64,000 bases of DNA from Unio delphinus (taxonomy: Eukaryota; Mollusca; Bivalvia; Unionida; Unionidae). The notes below the pieces were generated by a model. It saw nothing but the letters and a program-made list of their open reading frames with translations. It made no database searches and was not told the origin of the DNA. Position 1 is the stretch's first letter. The number at the start of each line of letters is the position of its first letter. The stretch covers positions 2,396,001 to 2,460,000 of the forward strand of contig JAQISU010000192.1 of assembly GCA_029339505.1 (NCBI GenBank). The letters run 5' to 3'. Both the position numbers and the translations under genes were made by a program. Shown here piece after piece: positions 1-40,346 of this stretch.

Positions 1-489
1 CTTAACCATAACTTCTGAGAACCTTCACATTTAAATGTTTTTGAGAGAATACTGAAGCATGAAGCTATTTTTAAATAAAATATTCGACAATCATTAGTCT
101 TGAGAAAGGAATGTACATTTGTGACAAGAACCTGTATACACCCAATCTTTACAAACCACTGTTACCGTTGGAAGATATCCTCAAACATGCATGCATAAAA
201 CGGGTGTTGAAGTAATGATAAAAAATGTTCACATAAAATTTAAAATCTGCCAAACTAGATGCATTATGTAAACATGATCTAAGTGATATTCATCTAGGAG
301 ATATTAGCCCAATAAGCAAAAACTCTTGGCCATGAAATCAAGGTCAGTGAGATCCTTTCAGTTCAGATTTCTTCCAATGATGTTCACTTCATTTGTTTTG
401 ATGATAAATGTTTCTAGGCTTCTCTCATTTCTGTATCTTCATCCATAACTAATGGCACACCTTCATCATTTTGTCTGATACTGAAAGTT

Positions 490-990
490 CTTTAAGACAG
501 GACAGATTTTTTTGAAAGTCAGTCAAATTCTGAACAGTGGTTTTTTTATATGAAGTCATATCAACATTTTTCTATTACTAGTAACAAGTGGCCATATGTA
601 ATGTCTGATAGCATTATTTGTAGATGAAAGGCCTTTCAACTAGGATGCTTCCTATCAAAATCAGTCACATTGTATTGTGTGGCCATTTAAAAAAGTTATT
701 AAAGTTGTCTATATGAAATGAAAAGTACTTCATACCTGGATGCTTTCTGTTGAGTATGGTCAAATTCTGTTAAGTACATTTTGAGAAATCACTAGAATGT
801 TTATCTACCTTAAGTAACGGTAGCCATACATTGGCCCTTTTTATATGAACATTGAAGCAATAAGTGCCATGCTATCAACTCAGTAAATTCTGCTGAGTGG
901 TTTTTGATGTCTTTTATTGGTTTTTCAAGTCTTTGTAAGGGTGGCCATATCTGATGGCTGAATGGTACAATTTGAAAGACCGTTGTGCCA
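490..990. repeat. Degenerate tandem repeat, units of about 170-200 bp
   Basis: Three to four diverged units, each with a 'caaattctg..gagtgg' block and a 'gtggccatat..' block (near 525-600, 760-830, 880-955). It grades directly into the 25-bp array on its right and probably shares its origin, because 'ggatgctt(t/c)ct' recurs in both. Confidence 0.5.
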
Positions 991-999
991 GGACGCTGA

Positions 1000-1165
1000 C
1001 AAATTTGGTCAGGATGCTTTCTGTCAAATATGGTCAGGATGCTTTCTGAAATTTGGTCAATATGCTTTCTGTCAAATTTGGTCAAGATGCTTTCTGTCAA
1101 ATTTGGTCAAGATGCTTTCTGTCAAATTTGGTCAAGATGCTTTCTGTCAAATACAGTCTAATTCT
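1000..1165. repeat. Minisatellite, 25-bp unit, about 6 copies
   Basis: Head-to-tail copies of gatgctttctgtcaaatttg followed by gtcaa. The central three copies are identical and the edge copies have diverged. Confidence 0.9.
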
Positions 1166-1660
1166 GTTCATCAGTTTTCGAGTAGTTGTTGTTTCAATGT
1201 TCCATTTGTAGTCAACTACCTATATAATTACTGATATTTTCCTGTAATAAATACCGACTTATTTTTTGTTTTATAATGTAATCATTTTTCTCTGGACAAG
1301 CATGTATACCGCACACTCTGAAGATTTCCAAACGAGTATTAATATACTATTACATCCAAAAATGTGATGTTGCAATCACTAATTAATTCCCCTTGTCCAT
1401 TTTTTGTGTGCAATTAACACGCCTAAGCTGATTTACATTTTGCTGATTCCTTAAGTCAATGCATACAATAATACATTTCTGGCACCCACTAAACTGTTTC
1501 AGCACTTAAATTTGATAAAATAAAGACATTTATGTACCAGGTTTACCATAAAAATATCCATAAAAATTTTAATGATGCTTAAATAAAGCGTTATATTAAA
1601 TAAATACTTTGAGTAATTAAATTAGGCATCTACAAAATATCTGGCTGATCAAAACATGAA

Positions 1661-1794
1661 CATATACTAGCTTACAATCTGGTCCAATGGCAAACAAAAC
1701 AGACCCTGATCTGCTGTTGCATAATATGCCAGCAGATTTGGGTCTATGAAGCTTGCAGTTCAACTCAACCAACAAGCGAGTATATACGGTATAA
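1661..1794. mobile_element. MITE-like palindromic element (family M1)
   Basis: It has imperfect terminal inverted repeats (tatactagcttac at the left, gcgagtatatacggta at the right) and an internal hairpin built from 'gatctgctg' and 'cagcagat'. Relatives lie at 12090-12205, 21829-22047, 46050-46260 and 46749-46935. It is non-coding. Confidence 0.55.
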
Positions 1795-2528
1795 TAAAAT
1801 ATGTATCCTTAGGATCACTGCTGTTTTTTGCCCATTCACAATGAATATGCACAAATGCTTTAAATGTAACATATGTACTTGTCAGTCCAATGCACCTACA
1901 AACTGCATAGCCTCAATCTGCTATCACAAAATGTGCCAGCAGAACTGGGTCAAATTATATTGTCAGGACTAACACAGATCCAATGCATTAGTGTATTATG
2001 TGACAGCAGAGAAAGGTCTAAAAACTGTTTGCAGCTGGGCATGACTTACAAGAAAGCACATACAGTGCTGTTGAATTTTTGCTATTTGCCATTCTTCATT
2101 TAATAATTTTACTTGTCAAGTTCACAATCTAAGAAAATGGCAATAAATGATTAAATGAAAATGTCTAGAGAGCATTTTGTGTCGTTGTGATGAACACTAT
2201 ACAGCAGATAAACCCTTATAAACTCTACCTCTGTAACCTAATCTAAATTGCCTCCCTTGGAATTTAAAACTGAGCTCCCACCACCAAAGGTGGATTTATT
2301 ACCGTTACTAATTTTTGTGTTACTATTATCAGCAATATGAACTATAACTGGCAAAAGAGAATGAACAATATGCCTCTGGCATGGAGGCATTGACATCCAT
2401 CTAGGCAATAACTATACCATGCCTAAAGTACACCAAAAAATTATACACCATCCCCAAATTTGACAAAACAGAATAAATAGATAAGGATACAACAATGAGT
2501 AACGAATAGTATCATCTGAGTGACTTAC

Positions 2529-29885
<27,357 letters not shown>

Positions 29886-30229
29886 CTTGCTTGTTCGTGT
29901 AAAATATCAAGTATAGATTAGGTTCTTTAGAGTCATGCTTGTATTGATATTAACTGACCACAAATTACTGTGACCAACCTGTCATATCACTTCCCCACTG
30001 ATATGTCTGCCTTACAAAAGGGGTGGCTTCACTTGATAGTGCCAAAAGATAGCCTGGCAAGATTAACTTTGATTAGATTAGAGCAGCCTCTGCTGAAAGG
30101 GAGCTTACATTTATGGGGAGGAGGGCATAGTTTTGGCCTCATCCACTAATAAAGTTATCTATGTAAAGTACTGATAATATAAACAAATATATTAATATAC
30201 TGATTATATTTAACATCAGCTAAGGCCAA

Positions 30230-30279
<50 letters not shown>

Positions 30280-31570
30280 AAACAAACAAAAAGTTAACTT
30301 TACACATTTAACCTTCAATTTAACCTACCTTAAGAAGGACTGGGCCTAACTTTGACAAAACTCAGCACACAAAAAACAACAACCAACTGTCACTTGACAA
30401 GTGGTCCATGAAATAATGAACAAGCCCTAGAAAAATGTTGATACATTCTGCTTTATCCATCAAATGAATCTCATCATATTACTAAATCAACCACTATGCA
30501 GTATCTTTGATTTGTAAAGTGCGGACTACATGGCTGCTACAGATCATAAAATTAACCACACAAAAACCATCCTTCTGCTGTGACAATACAAATATGCCCT
30601 TCCCCAATTAAATTTGATTTAGGTTTACATGTATCTATAAATTCTATGCACGAGTGTAAATTGTAGATAATCTGTAGTTCAAAATTCATGTGTTACTACA
30701 CTATATTTTAAGATAATAGGAATGTAAAATTGTTTAGGATCTATAAATAGATGCTTATATATAAATAAATGTTTGCAGTAACAAGCTTACATATATGTTT
30801 ACAGCAACTAATAATAAAATTATGAGTAAATATGTTTATAAGTTTCAGGCTGTTTCCAATTGTAGATGTCTGACAGGTGGGTTCTTAAAAGAAAGAAGTT
30901 ATTTCCCATTAGATGGGCAAAAGATCATGTGAGTTGTTTTACATTGCTGGAGATTTGCCATGTTATATGTGACAGAGAGAGTAAAATACATATTACACCT
31001 GTATATAATTACCTGCTGTTTGACAATTTTCACATTTGTATTTCGTGTGTTGCAGTTATAACATCAAGTCTGCAAACTTATTTTTATGCTGTATTCAGAT
31101 ATTATTTGAGAGGAATGTTTTAGATTATCCAACGGAAACGGAAAGTGCTTACTGAATTATAATAATATTCTGGGTCTGTGAATTATTCAAATGAGTTGTA
31201 GACAATAACGCTATTTTAACATGTCAGGTTTGTTGGTGGACTATTATATGTGGATTTGAAATTTCTACAGAACATTTCATTCTTTTGGATTTTAATTGAC
31301 TTTTTCATGATTATTTTGGATTATATTCATAATACTATAAATTTCACTCACTTTGATTATTTTTAAAATGTTTGTCAAATTTTTACAAAACTTGTTGGTT
31401 TTGCTTTTTTCTGTTATTAAGTTTATGACCAAAGTCATAACAACAGTAATACAGAGGAAATGTGTCCAATAAGAAATAACAGAACTTGCCTGACAAGATG
31501 TTAATTTTTCATGCATTCTCTCATTTGGTGATATCTAGTATGTACCACTTTAGAGTTGAAGTCTATGTAC
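29886..31570. other. Presumed 5' flank of the kinase gene and intergenic DNA
   Basis: No coding exon, TATA box with supporting context, or CpG-rich promoter could be assigned. A (TA)n run lies at 30233-30277. The short open frame at 30866-31123 has no recognisable domain and is probably chance. Confidence 0.5.
30233..30277. repeat. (TA)n microsatellite
   Basis: About 22 uninterrupted TA/AT dinucleotides. Confidence 0.98.
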
Positions 31571-31580
31571 AGATTTATAA

Positions 31581-32572
31581 GGGGCCCACAGTGGCAGAGT
31601 GGTCTAAAGCGCTCTCAGTTATGGATCACTACCATCTCACCTCTGTCTGTGTGGGTTCGAGTCTCAGATTCAGCTAATGTTGGTATGTGAGAAAGCTTGC
31701 AGTAGCTTCTCTAGTTTCTCTTGGGTCGATGGTTCTTTCCGGGGGTTTTTCCTAGTCCTACATATAAGACCCGACGCTGATATTTATGTTTGGTGCATCA
31801 GGGTCTTACTGCCTAACGAACAGCGCTGTGTAGTGTGTTTTGAACTCTACTGACAGGAAAATCAGAGTTGAAGTTTTCATGATTATCACATACTTGGCAA
31901 TAAATATCAACATTCAGAGTTATTGATATACTTACTTTGTTGTCTTGATCCTAATTGACTCAAAATCTGACACTAGCAAATGAACACATTTTTATGTTCC
32001 TTTGACACGCATTTCAATTGGTTGCATTGCGATGGTGGCTGAGGAATGCCGAAGTAGGATTCAACAAGGCCGTTTTATTTTAATGAAGCGAAAGTATCAA
32101 AGTATCAAGTATTTGAAGAGCAAGCAAACATTTCGTTTCGTTCAAGAAATATTTTCCGATTGGAACCTACTTGAACATACTTCAGCATACCTCCACTACT
32201 GTCGCATTTCAACAAATTCAAATGTATGTCAACTGAACAAGAAAATGCATCCATTTGCAAGTGTCAGATATTGATTCCACCAGGATAAAAACAGCACAGT
32301 AAGTATATTAATTAAACATAAATTAGTGGAAGAGTGTCGATATAGGTTGCCAAGAATGTGCAATATTCCTGAAACTTTGACTACTTGACATCGGAACCGA
32401 CTACACAAGGCCGTTATTCGGATATTAAGACATAGCACCTAAACAAAATCAACATGTGCTATGTCTTACAGGTAGGACTAGGGTTTTCCCCAGGTTCTTC
32501 CTCCACCATTAATACTGGCTGCCATGTATAGCCTATCGTGTGCTGAAAAATGGTGTTAAACCCTACAACAAT
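31581..32572 (+). mobile_element. tRNA-derived SINE, family S1, split by a 728-bp insertion
   Basis: The 5' part is 31581-31752 (tRNA-like head with A box tggcagagtggtctaaagcg, B box gggttcgagtc). The 3' part is 32481-32572. Identical 10-bp flanks (agatttataa at 31571-31580 and 32573-32582) show the SINE came first and was later interrupted. Confidence 0.93.
31753..32480. mobile_element. TIR DNA element, 728 bp, nested in an S1 SINE
   Basis: It starts TAGTCCTACATATAAGAC and ends with an imperfect inverse, GTCTTACAGGTAGGACTA. The SINE target 'gggtttt(t/c)cc' is present on both sides, giving a duplication of about 9-10 bp. Such a length suggests hAT, Merlin or Mutator-like types but none is established. 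The frame at 32002-32274 resembles no transposase I know. Confidence 0.8.
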
Positions 32573-32744
32573 AGATTTATAATAAGTGTCTCTTTTGATA
32601 GCACAGGTTTATGTAAACATTCATGCTGATTAGTGTCTCTGATAGCACAAGTCTATGTAGATGCTGAACATTAAAATAAGAAGGCTTGAAATACCAGGGT
32701 TGAATTTGATACCCATCCAGGCCAGTGTGTGTGCACACACGACT

Positions 32745-33042
32745 GAGATTTGGATTTTTAATGTAGCTTTAAATATTTTTGTCATATTGATATATGTTTG
32801 TCTTTTCAGTGTGGCATTTTATAGTGATGTCTTAGTATAATGACTGGGGCATCATGTGACAGATATGTTGCATCGAGTCTCACCCAGTCACATTATTCTG
32901 ACACCAAACCAACCAGTGGGGTAAGACTAACTCCAAATTCTGAGCACAATAGAAAGATAGCTGCCAGTGCCATTTTTACAAGTCTTTGGTATGAATGGGC
33001 ATGGCTTGAAACGACAGCTTACTGTATCTAAGGCAGATGCTG
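32745..33042 (-). mobile_element. tRNA-derived SINE, family S2
   Basis: Reverse copy running from the 3' end ('tttttaatgtagctttaaat') to a decayed tRNA-like head ('ctaaggcagatgctgtaacc'). Its head was hit by the following S1 SINE. Confidence 0.8.
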
Positions 33043-33054
33043 TAACCATTTAGA

Positions 33055-33285
33055 GGGGCCCCGAGTGGCCGAGTGGTCAAAAGTGCTCTCAGTTATGGAT
33101 CACTGCCGTCTCACCTCTGTCTGCGTGGGTTCGAGTCTAAGATTCGGCTAATGTAGTTATGTGAGAAAGCTTGCCAGTAGCTTTTCGTGTGTCGGTGGTT
33201 CAGGTTCTTCCTCCACCAATAATACTGGCCGCCATGTATAGCCTATCATACGCTGAAAAATGGCATTAAAACCTTAAAAAAACAC
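33055..33285 (+). mobile_element. tRNA-derived SINE, family S1, inserted into an S2 SINE
   Basis: Full head (ggggccccgagtggccgagt, B box gggttcgagtc), core with a small deletion, and 3' end 'cgctgaaaaatggcattaaa'. The 12-bp flanks at 33043-33054 and 33286-33297 (taaccatttaga) are identical. Confidence 0.94.
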
Positions 33286-33486
33286 TAACCATTTAGACCA
33301 ACAATTAAGTCACTTATAAAAGGTACTAAATTCCCATTAGCATGAAGCCATGATATAGATTATGACATGTTGAAAGTGCCATTAAATCAAATAATCATCC
33401 CCGAATTGAATGCTCCCCAATTTCTAAACTAACGGGTTTTGAAACCAACTGAGTGACTAACTTTAATTCATACAAAGTGGTAAGTA

Positions 33487-35414
33487 TAGTGTGACCCTGC
33501 TATAACGTGGTAGTAGGGAGCCAAAGAATCCGACCGCGTTATAGACCGAACCGTGTTATAATCAACCAGGTCAGTTAGCTGAAGAAAATGATGCATGTAC
33601 CCCAACAAATTGCACGGAAGGGGGCAGGTAATAAATGCAGGCGGTAAAATTGGTGCTTCATTGGCACATTTACCATCTTGAATTGATGCATATTAAATGA
33701 CAAATACAACTTTAGTGAAGACATTTATAATAGTTTACTTTTTGTTTATTTAGAGAAGCATGAATTGGTACATATATGTGAATACTGTTTATACATACAT
33801 GTTTAATGTATAGTATGAATATAGTATCAACACCGTGTACTCGCCTACAAACTTCATCATATACATTGAATCACAATACAAGTGATTCCATCGAAAATAT
33901 GCACACACACACATACACAGCTTTAAAATGTTCAATAATTTTGTCACAGTTCATATTGGTGTGAATTCAGTGGAAAAAAATAGCACACTCATTTACTTTT
34001 CAGTACATCCCACGTCGGTAAAAGTTAGTTTGTGTTTTAAGCCGCCATTTGTAGCGTTCATAAGCATAAACGTTTTCCCAACAAAAAGGAAACTTTCACA
34101 GCACAGTTAACGTATTCCAGTCACATTGAAAGATACAAAAGTCCATCAGATTCCATCACTTTTTTTCAGTTTGGTACTGACTTCCTCTGAATAAAAACTC
34201 TTTGTTTTTATTGAAAGATTGTAATATGCTTTCTTTGATGATGGGTGCATGCGTTATTAAAGTCACCGCTAAAGGATATAAGCTATCCTTTAGCGGTGAC
34301 TTTAATAACGCATGCACCCATCATCAAAGAAAGCATATTACAATCTTTCAATAAAAACAAAGAGTTTTTATTCAGAGGAAGTCAGTACCAAACTGAAAAA
34401 AAAGTGATGGAATCTGATGGACTTTTGTATCTTCCAATGTGACTGGAGAACCAAACAGATGCCCATTTCTGGTGGCAACATCAAATAATTGTATTGCATG
34501 ATTGAGACGAATTTTTTTTCCATTTGCTGAGTACATTTTCATAACAATCGGTGCTTCAAAGGTAATCTGTTTCCTCTGAAATTTCAGCAAACTATTTTAT
34601 CTGGGTGCAGTATTAAAAATGATGTGGCCGTCGCTTGGGTCGATTGTAGTTACAGTTCCTCCATCCTACTGAATAGATTACAAGATGGTTTTTTTTTTCT
34701 TTTTTCTCTTCACATTTATGGTAGCGGAGTGATGCTGCCTTGCACTCACAAATTTAACAAAAGGGTCAACGTATGATAGAGATGTATGTACCCTGGTCTG
34801 ACGACATGGATTATTACAACAAATGTGAGTGTTCTGATGGATTTAATTCTGAATGGAAAGAAGAGGAATTTTACCTACCATCCACATACAAATATCAGTC
34901 TAAGTAAATATATTAATTACTAGCAAGCATCCGAAAATCCAACAAAGATAGATTACGAGACATCGCTTCGTCCGGTTGATCTCCGCTACCAGAAATGTCA
35001 ACAACAAAATAAAAGCAGACATCTCAAAACATACAGTACTCATGCTCGATGTCATCATAAGCAGATTATGATGTAACAATACACTGTTAAGATGGTTTGT
35101 CAGTATAGACAAAGAAATTGTTTATGTAACAATATATAAATTGTCAGTGCATTTGATATCAAGTTTGCAGTTACCTTTCATGGGGCCTCTTAATTTCTCC
35201 TCTCCAAACCAATGGTTGTATATACATATTAAAACAGCCAACAATGTCGGCTATAAATAAGAGTCGCCAAATGGTATATTTTGCCGCCAATAAGGAAAAT
35301 AAAATCGCAGTTTGCGACATTGGCAAAGCCCTATGCGATCCTAGAATAAACGTTTTGCATTTTATTTTTTGTACTTTCTGCTTGGTTGTGTTGCGTTATA
35401 GCGGGGTTGCACTG
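33487..35414. mobile_element. pogo/Tigger-like element, about 1.93 kb, TA target, carrying a large palindrome
   Basis: The left end is TAGTGTGACCCTGCTATAAC and the right end inverted is CAGTGCAACCCCGCTATAAC; 17 of 21 terminal bases match. TA dinucleotides flank it at 33485-33486 and 35415-35416. The 'ctataacg' terminal motif is typical of Tigger-type elements. No intact transposase is visible. The minus-strand open frame 34372-34590 is unclassified. Confidence 0.8.
34116..34447. repeat. Near-perfect inverted repeat, 163/164-bp arms, 5-base loop
   Basis: The arms 34116-34278 and 34284-34447 pair with one substitution and one single-base indel; the loop is 'taagc'. The innermost 120 bp of each arm are perfect. 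It lies in the middle of the Tigger-like element. Confidence 0.97.
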
Positions 35415-35416
35415 TA

Positions 35417-37425
35417 AGATGATTAGAATCCTTAATTCTGTGTGTTCCTTACATGTCTAGTCTTGTCTTTGTGATAATTACTGGCTGTTATTACTGATAA
35501 CAATTATCCAGATGACAGAATAAGCACAGTATTGGACAGGGTCACATCCGGTCATCGTGAAGTATAAATAGTAGATTAAACACGGATTCTTTCCTTGATT
35601 ATAAAACGTACAAATTAAAAGTGAACTGTACCATGCACATTATTCACATACGCACCAGTTTTTTGGTATCCTCCTACTGATTTTGAAAACTAAAAGCATA
35701 AAGGATGTAAACAAGTACATACAACTTAGTTATGTCATTCATAGGTTTATAATTTCTTACCCGACTGTTGTCAACGGGTCGCTAAAACTGTCAACATACT
35801 GGAGTTTCAATACAAATGGAGCTATCGATATATTAACAATCAGTCTTCAAGAATGGTATATTTCACTGAGTTTAAAAAAATGTGTCATCTGCATCATAAA
35901 TTTGCAATATCTGGTTATAATATTTCTAAAACAAATTTAACAAATAAAAATGAGGAACTCTTTATATATGTGGTCAAAGAGATCTAAATTCAAAATTGAT
36001 GGAATTATTATGATTGTTCAAAGATTGTGAATTACATCACATCTGTTGCTTAAAAACATAAGACTGGCCCAAACAAACATTAACAATATTGAGAAGAAAA
36101 AAAACTCATGTTTGATTCAAACACAACAAGTTGACAGTGTTTGGGTCCCCATGGTGACAATCATGTTAGAAATTATAAATCAATGAATGAAATGACATCA
36201 TGCTGTCTTCTGTTTTTAAATTTTGGTAGGGGGTACAAATAAACGGGATGGTGTGAGAATACTATAAAACTGGTCAATCATAACTGTCTCACTTCCTCGG
36301 TAAATACTGAGAATTTTCATGGATTTTGTTGTTGCATTGAACCATAAATATAAAGACTTATGCAATAAATGAGTTATAGCAGAAAGTCCTTCTCCCTGAA
36401 TTTTCTCAACGATTCATTCCAAACAATCAATACTCAGCTATATGACAATTCATTTTTATTACAGTATGTACTTGTTTTATCTCAACTCATTAGGAAAAAA
36501 TATAAAGTATCTGTCAGCAGTTTTTCTATACACTGCCTTAAACCTGTTTGTTTCAAATTGTTAAGGATAGAGAGAAACAAAGTGAAGTATTTTAGCACTA
36601 TGTATAACAACAATGAAACAGACAAATTATGTATAAATATTAGATTTGGTATTTATTTAAAACGATGCTTCATTCAAATGATGGTCCTATCAAAAATACT
36701 TTTTTTTTGCAACAATTCTCCATGATTAAGATTTAAACACATTTGTGATCTGAATGCATAATCCACATAAAGAATGGACATATGAACCATGTATACTTCT
36801 AATTTTACAGATAGCAAACACTCGTGTTAAAATTAAAATCCTAAAAGCATGACTCACTTTAGCTGCACAAACTACTTGAAACAAATTGCCAATTAAATAC
36901 CATGTACATTTATGTATATACATTAATTACTGCATAATAATAAGGTTTGCCCTCTATTCATTTTTAGAAGAAAAAACACAATAAACATATTGTCTAACAA
37001 GTCTTCTGGTATATACAAAGGTCTGATTATGGTTGCCTTGGTCCATTGGATACTGAGCAATAGGACCAAAAGAACCCAAGATCAAGGAGTCTGACTGTTT
37101 TAATTTTAGTTTTAAACTTTTAAGTCCCCAGAATATTTTTTGTTCTTTTTGTGTTTTTGGCTATTTTAAGAGGTTAGTCCATTAAATAAATTTGCTACAA
37201 ATATACCCCATTTGAGTCAGAAGAAATATCATGAGCTGAAAGTTCCCATGAAAATATTAGTTTTTCACACAGTAACCAATTTGAACAATACAATATTTTG
37301 ATACATGTGTTGAAGGCATGAACCAGACTGGCATTGTTTATATGATACTGATATCTGTACTCACAAGTTTTCAAAGGAAAAAAGATGGTAGGCCAATGAT
37401 CTGGTTTTTTTTGTAAATCGCATAC
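35417..37425. other. Intergenic DNA, nothing recognised
   Basis: AT-rich sequence. Open frames up to 118 codons (36369-36725) have no domain or coding signature. No array or TIR pair was found. Confidence 0.6.
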
Positions 37426-37434
37426 ATAAAATCC

Positions 37435-37685
37435 AAGGGCCCCGAATGGTCTAAAGCACTCCCCATTACAGATAACTGCCATCTCACATCTGTCTGCATG
37501 TGTTCAAGTCTCAGATTCAGCCTATGTAGGTATGTGAGAAAAAGTTTGCCAGTAGCTTCTCGTGGGTCGGTGGTTCTTTCTGTGGACCCCCCACAGAGTT
37601 CTTCCTCCACCATTAATACTGGGTGCCATGTATAGCCTATCATGTGCTAAAAAATTGGGTTAAACACTACAACAGCAACAAAAAT
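37435..37685 (+). mobile_element. tRNA-derived SINE, family S1, with 9-bp target duplication
   Basis: Shortened head ('gggccccgaatggtctaaag'), core and 3' end 'catgtgctaaaaaattgggt' with an (aca)n-like tail. Flanks 37426-37434 and 37686-37694 are both ataaaatcc. Confidence 0.93.
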
Positions 37686-37732
37686 ATAAAATCCTCTGTA
37701 AATAGTGCTTTATGAAGTTTGCATTCAAATTA

Positions 37733-37903
37733 TGTTGCATCATGTCCTTCCCAGTCACATTACCCTGAAACAAGGCCGACCAGTCCTAACACTAATATCC
37801 TAATGCTTAGTGCCTTGCAAGGCAGCTGTTCATATCACTTTTTTAGGTCTTTGGCATGACCTGGCCAAGGATTGAACCCATGACCTACCACGTCCAAGGG
37901 AAT
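37733..37903 (-). mobile_element. SINE S2, partial
   Basis: Reverse copy of the S2 5' half and head ('ttgaacccatgacctaccac' is the decayed B-box region). The 3' half is missing. Confidence 0.75.
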
Positions 37904-38507
37904 TCCAAAAGACAGGTCCATGCCTATTATATAATTGCATGTATCTTTTCATAACTAGCAAGTTTAAAAGTAGTTACAGTGTGGACTTCTCAACAGCTTC
38001 AAAGCAATGACTCATGAATGAAGTCCCACGGTGGAAGATTGAAACCCAGATCAATGTCGACATCATATTGACATTCATCTGTCATGCCTAGCAAGTTTAT
38101 AAATGGGAATAGGGTGGACATCTTAATAAAGATGTAAGGATGAGCCACAGGGCCAATGACAGCTTATAAATGTGGTTCTTCTTGCCCAGCATGTATATGT
38201 GTCTGTCTGTGTGTTCCTCTTTATTTTGATATCTGTTTCAATGCTTCACTTATACTTTTCATGTGTGACAAAAGGTAATGTATTTCATTACCTCAATCAA
38301 GGATAAGCAACTTTCAATCCTTGCAGTCACTTAAATTCTAAATTTAAGAATGTAATAACATTCCATAAAAACACTTTCCTCACACCTGAAATTTGAAAAG
38401 GTTGCAAAAGTTGGATTACTCTTTTTCTGACAGTTTATGGCCTTTAAAATGTGTGGTGCCAATGTGCTGTGGACATTTTGTTATTATCATCAACTGATTC
38501 TAAAAAT
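37904..38507. other. Intergenic DNA, nothing recognised
   Basis: No gene, array or TIR seen. Confidence 0.6.
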
Positions 38508-38800
38508 CTTGTGTGTGTGTGTGTGTGTGTGTTAGATTTTTAACATAGCTTTTACAATCTTTCAGTCATATCAGTATGATGCATGCAGTGTGACAGTTTA
38601 TATTGATGTCTGACACTGGGGCATCATGTCACAGACATGTAGCATCATGATTCCTGCACAGTCACATTATCTTGACACCAAGTTAACCAGTCCTAATACT
38701 AACCTCTTTTTAAAGTCTTTGGTATGATTATGCCAGGGTTCAAACTCATGACCTCCCACATCTGAGGCAGATGCTTTAACCACTAAGGCCATCAGAGTGG
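38508..38800 (-). mobile_element. tRNA-derived SINE, family S2
   Basis: Reverse full-length copy with a (TG)n tail at 38511-38531, body 'atgatgcatgcagtgtgaca' and head 'atgctttaaccactaaggcc'. Confidence 0.87.
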
Positions 38801-40346
38801 TTCTTGAACTACAAACAGCAAAGTAAAATCTGGGTTCATCTCCAGTATGGAAGAAATTTTTGCCAATAATTTCTTTATTGTAAAAACCTTTAAAAAAATC
38901 TGGAACTTTCAAATTCTAGACATTCTTGGAACCAATCGTCCAAATTTAATGGAAACATTATACCTTCGAAAACTGGGTGTTACCTTGCCTTGAGAAGTGT
39001 TAACCTGTTAATCAGATAACTGACCAGTGATGCCCAATGAATAGCATTAAATCTGTGTGTAACATCTGAGCATTTATGCTTGAGAGATAATTAAATGAAG
39101 CCATTTAATTCAGGTATGAATAAAATTATCTCAAATCGGTAAATTAACTGACATGCAATGTTGTATACTATATACTACAAACCATTTTTTTGTAACTGCT
39201 TTTATTATTTTAGCCACGTCATTTTCGAAGTGAAAACCATGGAAATGTGCATTAAGAAAAGAAGTATCTGAGACAAGTCTTAATAAACAATAATCTTAGG
39301 TTCAGCTATGGAAATGTATAAATGGAATCGGTAGTTAATTTTAACAGTAATAATATCAACATGCATGTTTGTTTACATTAACCAATGTTAATTAGCAGTT
39401 GATTCCCTCCTTTATCAAACTAAATGTCAAGACCAGTGCACTGTCATTCACTGTGTTTGTACTCCATGTTATTAGGATATCTGCAAACTTTCTACCCTTG
39501 TATGCACATGATTAGCCATTTGGAAATTTACCAATTACACTATGACCTAAATTCCCTGTCATGGATTGCATTCTTCTTGTTTCCCTAAGCTGAGTCATAA
39601 AAATGAATTCTTCTTATACTGTCATATGAAGAAGCATTTACCTTTAACTTCAACAGTCCATAAACAGCACATTGCTATACACTGGTAGTGCAATGAACTG
39701 CTTCACAGAATTGATTTGAATATTATTCAAAGTAAATCTCATCTGGACTTTTGATAATAGTACAGTACATTCAGATACACCATAGCATGCTCTCTTGAAA
39801 GACAAAACCCAATGAACATTCTGTTTGTAAAATAAGGTAATAATAGGCAATAGATGCTAAAAAAAAGTCGACTCTACTGTGGAGAAAATAGCGGGTCCCC
39901 AAATTCTCCAGTTGGTTCCAGGTCTTGTTAAGAAATTTTCAGTTTCTGGCTTTCAACAAACAAACTAAAGCTATAGCCAACATTATCCTTTATCCTAACT
40001 AGTCAGTGATTGTGAAACTTAACCAATGATTGCATAGCTCTGAATTTTTTTTACTTGCTTCCAGCAACTTGGTCATGGATATTTCTACTCACATACCTAT
40101 TATTTTCTCTTCCGGATGGCTGCATCATACAATACACCATAATCACAAATTCTGAAGCAGCAGTAAAAAAAAACAAAAAAATTTATCAACCTGGAACTGT
40201 TGTTTGTTGTAGCACATCAGACAGCAGTAAGAAGAGATCAAGTAGGGTGTATCTCATGTTTGATGATTAACCAGTAATTTATCACACTGGGGCATGAACT
40301 ATCAAACATGCCCCATCCACTTGTAAGATACCCACAGCAAGTAGTA
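38801..40346. other. Intergenic DNA, nothing recognised
   Basis: AT-rich, with short open frames only. Nothing supports a gene. Confidence 0.6.

Larger units (their letters stand above)
1..2528 (-). other. Intron 8 of the kinase gene (incomplete)
   Basis: No exon recognised. It contains degenerate tandem repeats (490-1165) and two MITE-like remnants (near 1661-1794 and 1868-2000). The rest is unremarkable AT-rich DNA. Confidence 0.7.
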
